Shown piece after piece: positions 22,831 through 35,499 of a stretch of DNA of 64,000 bases (its first letter is position 1; each line of letters starts with the position of its first letter). The translations under genes were made by a program, and so were the position numbers. The stretch is taken from contig JALGQZ010000002.1 of NCBI GenBank assembly GCA_023105745.1, forward strand, positions 48,396,497 to 48,460,496. Reading direction: 5' to 3'. The stretch is from Austropuccinia psidii (lineage: Eukaryota > Basidiomycota > Pucciniomycetes > Pucciniales > Sphaerophragmiaceae). A model generated the notes under the pieces. It did not search any database. It had not been told where the DNA came from and saw nothing but the letters and a program-made list of their open reading frames with translations.

Positions 22831-24952
22831 ACCTTCCATATTTACCAAAGAAATGGCCTGGGGCCCATTATGAGAAGGATTAAGGAAAATTCAGGAGAGT
22901 GTATTCATCCTCCATATCCATATTATTCAATTTAAGACCAAATTTTATTTATCGAAATTGAGTAATGGATTAGTTTATCTTCATTTTGACTTAATAGAAC
23001 TATATTTAAAGACTTTGGAACAGGAGCCTTTGACATAATAGCTTCAAATTTCAGGGGAATGGGCATATCACCAGAGAGCAGGAGTGAGCTTAGGGCCATA
23101 CACAAGCAAATGGAATTGGGGTGTGATATTCCCTGTTTCAATGCCCTGGTGTGGTTTTACAGCTCTTGTCAAGGTGTGGAATTAGGAGGTCAATTGAAAA
23201 ATGCTTCCATAATGTACACACTTCAAAAGAAAAATTTCTCAAACCAGTCCATACCAAATATACAACTAGTAAACTTCTTCTTTGTACTCTGAAGACACCC
23301 TTTACCCTTTATTTCAACATATGATGAGCCTGGGACTTATGAAGAAGTAACTGAGACAGCTCAAAAAAATTTACTGTCATATTTGAACTCACATACCCTC
23401 AAAAATTAATATTACACTCCAGCTTACTGTATAATAAATCACAGACACATTAACCTTATATTAAAAAGGAATAAACAGAACAACATTAAGTATTTGCAAC
23501 ATATTTCAGTATTTAAATAGATTCAATTAAAGAATATGTAAATCCTAATTCAGTTTTTTTTATTAAGATTAGTCAGTTAATGCAACTGAAAGCAACAACT
23601 CTCAGATATTTCACAAAGCAACACCTGGAAATTTAAAATTTAAAATACAATTATCAATTTAAGAAATATTAACTATTCATAAGGGATAGCCACAGTACCT
23701 TTCTATTATGGAAATAAAAAGATATAATCATCTCACCTGATAAAATGAAATAAATTACTAGCCAGAGAGCTTAGCTCAAACCTGTGCAAAAAATACAACC
23801 ATTTCACCACCAGTCACAGGCATATGGAATGACACACAGGTAAGATGACAATATTCAATAAAAATCTACATAAATAATAAATAAATACTTCAAAATAATC
23901 TAGTTAAAGGGAGAATAAATAATAGTATGACATCCTTTTTAGAAACTCTTCACCCAAAAGGATTCATGAAGGCTTTTAAATAATAAAATAAATTGCAGGA
24001 AAATATTCCATATGACACCTTACAGTAAAAAAAACCAAGAGAATATGTCTTTGAAAGTATGCGTTCAAAGGGTGGATACATGATCATATTTCAACTTCAA
24101 GGATATGCAATTTCAGAATATATACCCCAATTCTGTGCATAAACAATAATTTGACCCTGTGAAAAAACAAATAATAATTTGCAAAATTTACTCCATAATT
24201 CTTCCCCTAATGCAAAAGAAATATCAGTGAAGATTAAGAGCTCCCATGGAGAACCCCTGGGTCCATAAAAGGTATATGTGGAGGACCACTATCTCCCCAA
24301 ATTCCCTTTTCCACATGATTCTTCGAATATGAATTAAATATCAATACATCCCTGTACTAGGAGGTATTCTGATATTTTCTTACTAATTTTAATTTATCTG
24401 TAGCTAAACTCAGTAGAATTATAGTGATTCATTTTTAACCAGTAGCTAAGCTCAGTGGTAAAGGATTTTTGAAGAATATTTAGAATCCTTGGGACATTTA
24501 ATTATAAAATATTTTATTCTTATGACCTTGATATTGGAGCTTCTTCCAGATATAAGCTTGGATCTACATTTAACTTATTTTTAACCTTATATTATATTTA
24601 AATTAGCCTCAAAAAGAATAACAAAATTCAAGAAATTTTGTATCAAAAACATACCGAATTCATGCTGTTTTCTACAGTTTTATTTTGAATATACACATAC
24701 CATACACTCTGAAACCTCAAACAATAATCCATATCTACCTTAGAATACATTTTATCACTTCCTGATCACTGGATCATTTCAATTTTTTCAAATTAGTAAT
24801 ATTTGATAGGTCTTATAGAAACTTCTTGATTAATTCTTCTGTAGTGTTAATTCAAAATACTCACTTTAGTTTTCCTTGTGAGCCCCAAGAATATTTTTCA
24901 ATATATCATGAATGGAATGCAATTAACCTTGTCACCTTTTCTAAAGTATTTA
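22831..24952. other. No recognisable gene
   Basis: A 77-codon frame at 23059-23292 (GISPESRSELRAIHKQMELG...) is protein-like in composition, but I do not recognise it. Otherwise AT-rich with no structure seen. Confidence 0.4.
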
Positions 24953-26342
24953 TGTGAGCCTCACAGGTACTTCCATATACAAAAAGAACCACAAATTGAT
25001 ATCCAATCATTTTTGAATATTACAATGAGTTTTTGATTGAAAAAAATTGAAAAATTTGTGAAGATGCCATTTTACTTCAAAAAATTAAAGTTACAATAAA
25101 TTTTCAAAAAAACCTTAAAAATGAAATAATTTTTAGAAAACCTTTGATCAAATTCATTATAATTGTTTTTGAAATTAATTAAGTTATGAATTAAATTTCA
25201 AAGTTCTATTCCATATCAATATTCAGGCGGGATCATCTCTGGATGAAATATCTTTAGCTCAACTCCAAATGAGCTTAAGTTAAGTTTCAAGTGCTTTATG
25301 TATGAAAATCTAAAAATCCTCAAACCATTAGCTTAATTGGGACCACCTTTGGTTTTAATCAATTTTTTTTAAAAACATTTATGTGTGGTATTCAGCTTGG
25401 AAGCTATGAAAAATTGGAATATTTTCCATTTAAATGTCAAAATTTGTTATTTCATTGCATAAGTAAGCTTAAGATTACATATGAGGAATTAATAGCTGCA
25501 CTTGTTTACTGTAAGTTCCTTTTTGAATTAAATATGTGAAAATTGAATTATCATTAATGTGCAGAAATTTATGAAAAATAAATGGTAAAAATGAATATTT
25601 GGGAAGAAAAATAATCTTGGCTTTAAGGGTGTCAGGCTCCCCAAATTCCTTTGTGGAAGGTGTGGGATGTGGAAATTCACATGAAAGCTCATTACCTTTG
25701 TCCTTTAACTAAATTTATGATGCAGGTTTTATGCCAACCAGGGAAGCTTTAGCTTTTCACAAATGGTCAAAGCTAATCTTAATATAGAAAGAACCTCACA
25801 AAAACAGTTTTAGCTCTTTTGAAGGGCTCTTTAACACATTCTTATTTTATTTGAGACTCTCACCCAACTGTTATTATATGAGTGGCTGGCTTATAGGACT
25901 CAAATGGCTAAAATAGGTCCTTTTTTGGTTGAAACCAGGGTTCAATGATGCCACTGTTAGTTTTTTTGTTTCCAATATGTTTTTTGAGAGTTGTGAGAGA
26001 AATATTTACTTTTTGAGAAATAAAGTTGGTAGAAAAAAAAAGAATATATCCTCTTCCCCATCTTTTCTTTGCCCAATTAATTTTCAATTTGAATTTCTCT
26101 TGAAGAAATTTTTTTTCAGCCATCAATATATCTTGTAAATTAATTTGAGACATATTTTTATTTTTTTCAAAACAATAAGTATGTATAATATCTTTTTGAT
26201 ACCAATACAGTTAAAAATATTTGTATGCGCTTCTTTAATCACTCTAAAAATTACTATTTTTGATTAATTCTACCTTATACATATTTTGAGGACAGGACAA
26301 TTACTTTATCTTTTGATCAAATTTTCATATCCACACTTTACA
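24953..26342 (+). repeat. Degenerate family-B solo LTR
   Basis: It starts TGTGAGCCTCACAGGTA and ends with TTTTGAGGACAGG ... CATATCCACACTTTACA, matching both ends of the E2 LTR. It shares the internal block around GGGTTCAATGATGCC (25939). No target duplication is recognisable (ATTTA versus AGTGG) and the sequence is much diverged, so it is old. Confidence 0.75.
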
Positions 26343-28274
26343 AGTGGTTAGAAATTGAAATCCATTTACCTGTTATTTCCCCCTACAGGTACCCCCTCAT
26401 TCAATCTCAGGAAAGAGGAGCTCCAAAGCTACTTATTTCATTCATAAATTCATGTTGTTTAAATTTTTACTTGAGTTTTGATAGAACTAGGGGGAAGAAG
26501 TGGATTTCTCTTCATACAGATACTAACTCCTTTTTTCTACTATTCTTTTTATCCTCTTGCTAGCTTTTTTGAAGTCTCTTTATAAAAATATATTTTTCTT
26601 TGAGATTTATATGCAGGAGAAAAAACTCAGTCTATTTATGATAATAGTCTCATTGATAATAAAAAAACCCACAATTTTGTCAACTGATTATTCATTTCCA
26701 TTACATCTCATTATTAAATGTGTGACCCAGATCTGAATTTATGGCTCACATTGATGATAGTTTGAGTTTTTTTGGAAGACTTTATCACTTTGAATTAAAA
26801 ATATCAAAGAATAAAATGATCTATATGCTTGAAAACATAGCTGTTGGAAATTCATTCAAGGGGGACTTGATAGATTTTGTTTATTTTAGGTATTAATTTT
26901 GTTAAATTTGATGAAAGCATGTACATAATATTCAAGCTCTTAATTGGTTTCAATATATATGGAAGATATTGCTTGTGCTGCTATTATATCATGTTTAAGG
27001 GAAGAGATTGAGGATCTATTAGGACTTCATTCCAAGCTGGATGTTTTTACATCTGATGATAAGATTGATAAGTATTTAAAAGGCATATGGATGAGGGTTT
27101 TTCCAAAAATTATTATCCTTTGAAAGGAAAAAATACATCATTTAAAAGGTAATTATGGTTTCAGGGTTAAACAAACAACCACATTGAATAATCTTTTCTG
27201 TTAAGAAAAGTTCAGGAATTGAATGAAGTATTTTGAGAAGAAAAATTTTAATTTTCCAGATATCAAAGCCTCTGTTTGAAACATTCTCTATTGTATCCGT
27301 TTGAATTTCACCAGTATATTCTTAAACCTTTTTTGACTTAACATTTATATATCATAATTCTTATGAGATATTTCAAAAATTTCCTTTTTTTAATTTATGG
27401 ATGAGGTGAGATAATGTGAAGAAATAATTTTGTACTATGCAATAGAAGAAGAAGGGATTTTCTTTCAATGAATATATGGTTATTCCTCTTGAAAAAATTC
27501 TTCCAATTAATATTTCAAGTTCCTTTAGATATGATGGAAAAATATTTCCAATTTTGATTCCCAGTTTTTCCAATTTTCAAAATAATTAATTGTTCTGCTT
27601 TTTATACTACAAGATCTAATATTTTCCCCTTGTTAATGAATTTTTGCCTTCCAACAGGTCATATTTTACCAATTACAATCTACTTAATAGTAGTAACTTT
27701 CTCTAAATATCCTTTTTCTTCAAATAATTTTTTCAATAAGTGATGCCAGTCATTCAACTCTTTATCATGAATTTTCCAACAGGGAGGATATCAATTATTT
27801 AGATTTAATTATCATTATTTTGAAAAAGCTAAATTAAATGGCAAAGTAATAGTATAAAATTTTTATTTTTTTCTTGAGAAAAGGTGATGGCTTTGGAAGG
27901 ATAAGAGTACCATATTTCTGAAACGAGCTTTTCTGAATTTTCTGATTCTTTTTGGAAAATTTATTCAATAGTGTATCTGATAAAGAAGGATAATTATAAA
28001 AATATTCTTTTGTTTCAAAAAAGATTGGATTTTATTTTTTGTAATACTCCATTTAATCTAATTAAAAAATTCCCTGACACATAATCAGCTTCTCATATCA
28101 AGATAAAATTGAATTAAAGCTGTAAATCTATCCCCTAATATGATGTGTAGCACTAATAATAATCAAGAGGTAATTATATGAAACATTGAAGCATGTTATT
28201 ATTCCATTCATAGGTATTAAATCTTTCTAACTTCAATTTAATCTGTAGCTATTCTAATAATGTATTGAATATAT
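26343..28274. other. AT-rich, no recognised gene
   Basis: A 54-codon frame at 26959-27123 (MEDIACAAIISCLREEIEDL...) has a normal protein composition but no family I recognise. Nothing else supported. Confidence 0.4.
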
Positions 28275-29712
28275 TGTCAGGCTGAGTCTATGATGAAGCT
28301 TATTAATGACTAGTTACAATCTTTAACTATGACTGTGACACAGTGAAAATAGTAATAAAAAGATTTATTTAAGATAATAAGGGTTGATAAAAGAATATTC
28401 AGGGCTTTACTATTGAGAAATATTGGTGGTGAGCGCTATTGAAAGCCCTGGGTGCAGCTTTACCTGTTGGGTTACAATAATAAAGACTACAATAATCAAA
28501 AATATAATTATACCTAATTATTTGCCAAGATTATAGCTGTTTTGACAGTTGTACTATTTAGGAACTCAATATTGGTATGAGGAAACCTTTTCTGGTGGAG
28601 AAAAGGTCCCTTTTTATGCTAAAATTGGGTGAAAAAGGCTACTAGACCCTTCCACATAGAGGAAGTGAAGATTTTTCCCTTCCAAGGACTGGCTTGTGGT
28701 TTTCAAAAGGCCTGTATAGCCTGAATTAGGCTCAGATGTGGTTTTGAAATGACATCTGGGCAGGTTGTACCAATACAGGGTGAAACGTTTCATCTGGGGA
28801 CCACATAGCCCTCTTGTGATGTGTATGATGCATGGAATGCTGTACAGAACCTCTACAGGACCCCAGTATTGACCAAACTATGAGTTATTTAAGTATAAAA
28901 AGGCTTCTTTGTCTTTTTGACACCTCATAATCATAGTTATGGGAGATTATCCCACAGTAAGGCTGTATTGGTCTAACTGTGGGATTTTGACCTTAAAACT
29001 TCCATAACTTTGTCAGTTCTTGAGATATCAAGCTCAAAGCTGGCTCATTGTGTAGCCCTGGATGTGTTCTACAGAATTGTACCTGATTTGCTATGGCTAT
29101 CATTAAATATGGCAAAGTTATGCCATGTAAAAGAGTTTTTGTACATATGTATGATTTGCTTAAAATCTGTATGGAGCTTGGTTGCCCCATAAATTTTGTT
29201 CTGGATGAGATATGGGGAAATTGATTGCCCCATCAGATATACCTGATTGTGCTTTTTCCAAAAACACCCCACTTTGGGTATCTCACACTAAAACTGTGGA
29301 AGTTAGATGAGAGGTGAATATTTTATTCACCCTTATTTGACTTCATTTTGGTCATAACTTCTGTAATTCTGTTTCTCGCTCAATTTTGCTAGTACCATTG
29401 GATAGCCCTGAATTAGAGCTTCATGTTAAATACCCATTTGATTGGGTTAAGCCTTGTCCTCTGGATTTCAGATGAGAGGTGAAAATTAAGGTTTATTCTC
29501 AGCAACAACTTTGAGAAGGGATAACTTTTTTATTTTTTGTCCTATGATGGTGAGACTTGTGTATTTGGAAAAAGGCAAGTTTCCTCTTTCTTTTGATAAT
29601 TTGTTGAGCTGGCTTGGCTCAGCTCCATGTTTTGGTGGTATCTAGGCTTTACCATTGGTTTATGGTATTTGGCTTTCATGCTTGTGCTCTGGTTTTGAGT
29701 CACAGGATGACA
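28275..29712 (-). repeat. E4 family-C 3' LTR
   Basis: Bounded by TGTCAG (left) and ATGACA (right), 1,438 bases. It matches the solo LTR at 15305-16708. The adjoining polypurine tract and pol remnant on the right show it is the 3' LTR of a minus-strand element. Confidence 0.85.
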
Positions 29713-29724
29713 TACCCTCCCTCT
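29713..29724 (-). promoter_or_regulatory. E4 polypurine tract
   Basis: On the minus strand AGAGGGAGGGTA directly precedes the LTR start TGTCATCC. Confidence 0.75.
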
Positions 29725-29736
29725 AAGAAAGGCTTG

Positions 29737-31750
29737 TCATTTATGAGACTGTTCAGTCCTTCTAGAGGCCCTTAATCTCCTTAGACAAAGGTTCCCATCT
29801 TGTATGGCATCCTCTCCCAACCATTTGTCTTTATCTGCTGTCTGGTTTTTAAATCTGACCAACTATTGTCTTTGGTCTTGACCATTCAGTCTGATCTTCC
29901 TGGACTTGATGATTTTCTTCACAGGACCAGGGGAGTCTTCCACTTCCACTATTTCTGGCTTAGTGGGATTTTTCTTCCTGGAGGGGAACTTGTCCTCCTC
30001 TATCTGGAAGTATGGCTTAACCAAACTCACTGGGAATACTGGGTTATTCCTAGGAAAATTCCTCTGTGAGTTTGACCTCCACTTCATTTTTCCCTATCAG
30101 ATTTATGATAGTGAAGGGCTCTACAAATGAGTCCCTCATCTCCTTTGGTCCCTTAATATTGTTGAAGTTAAGTGTAGACACTAGCACTTGGGACCCTTCC
30201 TTGAAGTCAGGTTCCATGTGTGATTTGTCCAACCTCTGCTTTCTGTATTCTTTTGCCTCAGCTATGCATTTGGAAGCTGTGTCACAAGCCTTCTTCCACA
30301 TATCATGGAAGTCCTTGGCTTTGGGGTGGATTGCTAGAATATTCTTCTTCAAGTGATCCACAGGCAATAGGGGGTTCCACCCTTTTTCTACGAGTGAAGG
30401 TGATTTCCCTGTGGTAGAATGCTGACTAGTATTATAAGCCAGTTGGACTGCTGGTAGAAGGGTAACCCAGTCATGGGTTTATCCTTCATGGTCCTTGTGT
30501 TCCATTCCATATGCATAAAACCTTCTAAGGATATCCTCCATGGTTCGGATAATCCTTTCAGCTCAACCATCTGTCTGTCAGTGTTAAGCTGTGGAGAATG
30601 GAAGTTTAGTACCAAGCATGTCATACAAGTTGGTCCAAAATTCTGATGTGAATTTTGGGTCCCTATCACTAATGATAATTTTAGGGACTCCACAGGTGGA
30701 TATTATGTTATTCCAAAATAACAAGGCAGTATCCATTTCTGTGTCCTCCTTTTGACATGGTAGGCACCTCATACTCTTTCTGAACCTATCAACTATGATC
30801 AGGGAAGCATTGAAGTTTTCTTTGCCTCCTGGGACAAGTCCTGTAACCCAGTCCATATTGATGATTTCCCATGTGTGTTTGGGTCCTTCTATGTGTTGAA
30901 GTAACCCATACTTTTCCCCATGTTTGCTATTTTCCTTCTGGAATCTTTAACAAGTTTTGATATATTCACTCAACTCTTATTCCCATTTGGGCCACCAAGC
31001 TGTTCTTGCTACCCTTTCCTTGGTCCTGTCTTCACTCATGTGTCCCATATAGGGGCAGTCATGGCATTCCTGCAGGATCAGGGATATATGGTCCCTGTCT
31101 ACTACTGTGAGTGCACTTGTGTGTTTCTCTCTATGGTAGAGCAGGCCATCTATAAGGAAAAACTTGTTGTCCTTATAGTCCCTCAACCAGGGTTCCTCTA
31201 ACTGAGATTCCAGTTCTGGGCTCCTGTACTTCTGTTGAAGGAGTGGCAACAGTATGCCACACTGTTTGTGTTTGGTATATGTCTTCATTACTGCACTGAA
31301 AAATTCATTATGCAGTTTTGAGGAGCTTATTCCCAATATGGGGGTTTCTGTTCCTTCTGAATCAGTCTCTCCACTGTCTGGGGTACCACTTCCTGGTGCC
31401 CATTCAGAAAATCTGAAGTTCTTCCTCCTATCTATTTCCATGAAATGGATAGGAATCTTGGCTTCTACTTCAGGGTCATAGGCTGGATTTATTTTGACAT
31501 TGTCCATTGGTCATCTGCTGAGGCCATCTGCATTGTTGTGGCTTTTTCCTTCTTTTTATATGATGGTCATATTGCCTCTATACTCTTGGATGGCTATTTG
31601 CCACCTCAGCATGTTTCTATTGGTAGTCTTCATGTTCAGTAAAGACTTTAAGGCTGTGCAGTCTGTGTATACTTCAAATACTGCGCCCTCCAAATAATAG
31701 TGGAGTTTCTCCAGAGCCCAGACTAGGCATAGGCATTCAGTCTGGGTGGC
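29737..31750 (-). pseudogene. E4 truncated pol: RNase H end, integrase, chromodomain
   Basis: Reading leftwards from 31750, RNase H begins abruptly at [15 protein letters not shown] and runs through ADGLSR to a TGA where the family has Trp (near 31512). A 176-aa stretch then leads to the integrase zinc region (ECHDCPYMGHMSEDRT). Integrase core follows ([16 protein letters not shown]), then frameshifts between about 30690 and 30370. A C-terminal part with FPVSLVKPY and a chromodomain ends at TGA 29739-29737, with a TAG inside at 29865. Gag, protease, RT and the 5' LTR are missing. The proteins are clearly related to E1 and E2 but form a third family. Confidence 0.88.
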
Positions 31751-31753
31751 CCA

Positions 31754-31839
31754 AATGGTTAGCAGAAAAAGACATACCTGAATCTACTAAACTTTTAAGT
31801 AGGCTCAGACACACTAGAAATAACAATGTTACAAAGTAA
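31754..31839 (+). pseudogene. E3 pol C-terminal tail
   Basis: Encodes the last 27 residues of a family-B Pol: [14 protein letters not shown], then LRHTRNNN and a stop at 31837. Compare [14 protein letters not shown] in E2. Everything upstream of E3 is gone; at about 31752 the sequence switches to the oppositely oriented E4. Confidence 0.85.
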
Positions 31840-31850
31840 TATTCTTTGTT

Positions 31851-31862
31851 AAGGGGGGGGAA
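31851..31862 (+). promoter_or_regulatory. E3 polypurine tract
   Basis: AAGGGGGGGGAA abuts the LTR start (TTTGAGCC, with the canonical TG mutated to TT). Confidence 0.75.
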
Positions 31863-33640
31863 TTTGAGCCTTAGAGGTATTTACAGATACCCAAAAGACC
31901 ACAAATAATAAAACAAGATACAATTATAAATAAAATAAATTTATTTATATTATCAAAACAAAAATCAAAATATAAATATAAATTTATACACAAAAAAGAA
32001 AATTTAATCATAATTTGAAAACAAAATTACATTGAAATTTAAAATGGTGAAAACACATTTTTACTTGAAAAAATTAAATAAAAATAAATTTTCAACAAAA
32101 ATACCAAAATTCAAATATTTTTGTAAAAAAGTTAAATAAAAATTATTAAAAAAATTTATCCTAAAAATAAACATGAGAATAATTTCACCATTGGACTCCT
32201 CATAAAAAATAAGGTGGGGTCACCTCTGGGTAAAATTTCTGTAACTCAACTCTTAAATTAAGTTTCTAGTATTTTCTGTACAAAATTTGAAAATCCTCAA
32301 AACCTTAATTTAATTCACATCACATGTGGTGTTAACCATCAAATCTTGTGTTAAAATTGGGGTGTTGTGTGTAGTTTAGAAGTTATTAGGAATTGAAGTA
32401 TTTTCAATTGAAATGTCAAAATGTGTGCATGTATTACATAAGTGAAATTTAATTTAAATATGAGTTGTAGATTATTACAGCTGTGTACTGTAAAAACTCA
32501 ATTGGATTACATATTTAAGCTATAATTATAATACATGATAAGGAATCAAAGAAAAAATGAATTGGAAAAATTTCTTCTGGGGGGGAAAGTAATCTTGGCT
32601 CCAAAGAGGAGCCAGACCCCCAAATTCCTTGCTGAATCCATGCAAAGGTTCATCACTTTTGGCCTGGAAATGAGTCACAGCAGGGTCTGTGTCTCAATTG
32701 ATGATGAGGTTTTGATACCAACCAGGGCAGTTTTAACTGTTGCCAAGAGGGTAAAAATACCCTTAAGATAAAACAAAAATTGTAAAGAGAGTTTCAACTT
32801 GTTTTGAAATCTCTTACACACATTCTGATGTGCTTTGAAGGCTTAAAACCAGGTATTAATATATCAATGGCTGATTTAAGGGTCCAAAATGGCTAAAACC
32901 AGCCCTTTTTTGGTCTAAACCAGGGTTCAATGATGCCATAATTGAATTTTCTGATTTCAGAACTTTTTCCATGACTTACAAGTGCAAATTTTACTTTTGG
33001 AGTAAGAGAATTGATGGCTATAAAAGAATTTTTTCTTTGCCCCACTTTTCTCTTCATGTTAGAATCTTTTCCTTTTATAATTAGTTTAAACACTGTTAAA
33101 TCAATCAATGAAAGAATCCAACCACCTTTTATTATAATTTTGACCCTTTTAAACATGTGAAAAATCATTATAATCATTTTTTGTAACTCTTATAATCATT
33201 TTTACCCTTGAACCACCCCATAATTGAATTAAAGCATCTTTCATCACTGTTAACTTTGTAGCTTTGTTTCCAAATTCACTCTGTTCACTTTTGGGCGTGT
33301 TTTATCTTTGATATTCTTTTTAAAGAGTATGTTCTTATATTAATTGCCTGAAGTTATTTTCTCAATTAATTCCAATTGAAATTGCTCTTGAAGAAATTCC
33401 TTTTGTAGCCTTAAATATCTCTTGTGGAGTATTTTTGGATAAATTTTTATTGTTGGTAAAACAATGAATCTTTATAATATTATTGTTTTATACTTATAAA
33501 TTTAAAAAAAAAAAAAATTAGCATGTTTTCCCTCAAAAATTATATTTCATATTATTTTTAATCAATTTTTACCTTATAAAAATTTTGAGGACAGGAACAT
33601 TACTTGATTTATAATCAAAGTTTCATACCCAAACCTTAAA
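31863..33640 (+). repeat. E3 family-B 3' LTR
   Basis: A 1,778-base LTR matching the E2 LTRs over its length, from TTTGAGCCTTAGAGG to CATACCCAAACCTTAAA. Both terminal dinucleotides are mutated relative to TG...CA, and the sequence is moderately diverged, so this is an inactive older copy. Confidence 0.85.
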
Positions 33641-34272
33641 AGAAGACTTCCAAGAGATTTTATTGCCTTCTTATACTTTATGAAAGAAATTACTCTAACA
33701 AAAATACTTGGGATCTGGGAGGGAATAATCCTGAGAATAATAATGAGTTCACCCAAAATATGATTACTTACACCTCCTTCAGGAAGTTTTCATCTTCAGA
33801 AGCTGCACAAATAATAGAGCTTTCTTCAGCACATTTCTTTCCAAGGCAGATTAAGGCTCATATTTGAGCTCAAAGAGAGCCAGAAGGGACAGTAATTATG
33901 TATGATATTTTTAGCCACAGAAAAAACTCACCAATAAAGAACTTCTAGAAGAAGGCTGATTTAGGCCTTTATTGATAGCTAGTACCAAGAAAATTATTTC
34001 TGGGAATCTGATAGAGACCCAAATGGCCATATTTTAAACTTATTCCTTAGTAATCCAATTTCCATAGAGCTTCTTAAACAACTTTCTGATATCCTCATAA
34101 TTTATTTTTCTTATAAGCCACAAAAAAACAGAATTCCTTTGCTTCACATAATTTGGCTCACCTCTATGAACAAAACCTTCCCTAGTGCAATCTTCCTGCT
34201 TACTAAAGTAACCCATAAATCTCATATCTTATGATTGAACAAATATGAAAATCATATCATTAAAAATTCAAA
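33641..34272. other. No recognised gene
   Basis: A 61-codon minus-strand frame (34225-34040) looks protein-like but is not assigned. It may be decayed MULE sequence. Confidence 0.35.
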
Positions 34273-35480
34273 ATGAATTTCTCTCCTGTAATATTTATTG
34301 ATAGAGACTTGGCCCTAATTAATATCCTGAATATTTTGTTTCCCCAATCCAAAATCCATTTGTTAATTTCAAATATCAATAAGGATGTTTCAGCTCATTT
34401 TATAATAAAAAGGGGTTTTTTAAATCATTTTTACAGGATTATTAATATTATGAATGAAGTAAAAAGTCTCCCTATTCAATTCCTAATCAATAATTCTTTT
34501 ATCTGTCAAAAAATGTATTTATTTCATTCCAATATTATGGTTTTCTCAGGTCATGTATTCTCATGATTCGAAATAATTCTAGTGCAATTAGAAAATAAGC
34601 AAACCCATAAGGAGTTATTTCATTATTCATTCAAAACATGGATTTCTTTGAAAGCGAACTCTATTCAATCTTGTACCTCAAATAATACACATCTTGGTAT
34701 TAATACAACCTCAAGAGCTGAAGAGGCTAATTGAATTATCAAATTATGGCTTTAAAAATCCATTGGAGCCTTCTTTGAGGTAATTCAAAAACTTCAAATG
34801 GCCTTAATAGAAAAGCTTATTAAAATAATGAACAGAATATAAAATCAAATGATTGTTGAAATTGAGAGACTTTCAAAACATCTTTTTGGTCTTAATGGAA
34901 ATATTTTACATAATTCCCTTCCAATTTCACTGGATTATCACAATACCAAGGTTTTTAAAAAGAAAAATGGGCAAGAAATGATTTTAGAAATCTAAAGGAA
35001 TTCCCTCTCAACATTTGACTAAAGGGAAATTTTCACAAAGGAAGAAGTTTCACATGAATTATTTTCATCTCCAATGTTATTTAAACTTACCAATAATAGA
35101 ATTGAATTTTCTTATGTATTATCTCATTTTCTGATTCATATCTTCAGCTATATACAAGGAATATCAAGTTTATGACAAAATTATTGAATATGATAGAAAA
35201 GAGAAGTCCAATAAGATCTTTTCAAAAGCTTCAGAATATTTATTACAAAGACCCATGAGTGAAATGATGTATATACTTCAAAATTTCCAAGATGTTCTAA
35301 CAGGTCAGCTTCATTTCAAATATTGAACCAATTTCTCATCAATCCCATATAAAGAGCCCTTTTAGTCCACCAATATCAGAGGAAGACTGCCTGGAGCCAC
35401 CAATGAAACCAAGAGGGACCCATCCAGAATTTAAAAGGCTTTTAAATAAGTAGAAGGAATATGAATACTACCTTATGAGA
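34273..35480 (+). pseudogene. Second MULE transposase relic
   Basis: The frame at 34273-34566 reads FIDRDLALINILNILFPQSK followed by NINKDVSAHF. This is the second catalytic-Asp block of MULE transposases (TDR-LAL-N ... FP ... H-NKN). In another frame, 34689-34760 reads HLGINTTSRAEEAN, a stop, then IIKLW, the conserved H-G-TTSR-E-A-K block. Around 35370, EEDCLEPPMKPRGTHPE resembles the proline-rich linker after the transposase. Multiple stops and frame changes make it non-functional. The start of the gene is not found. Confidence 0.65.
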
Positions 35481-35499
35481 AAATTAGAAGGAAAGCATC

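Noticed and set aside
24876..24892. Second LTR start (TGTGAGCCCCAAGAATA)
   Set aside because: Only the first bases resemble an LTR and no matching body follows before the true start at 24953.
28270..33645. E4 plus E3 as one element with a target duplication
   Set aside because: Flanks TATAT and AGAAG differ, and the LTRs belong to different families.
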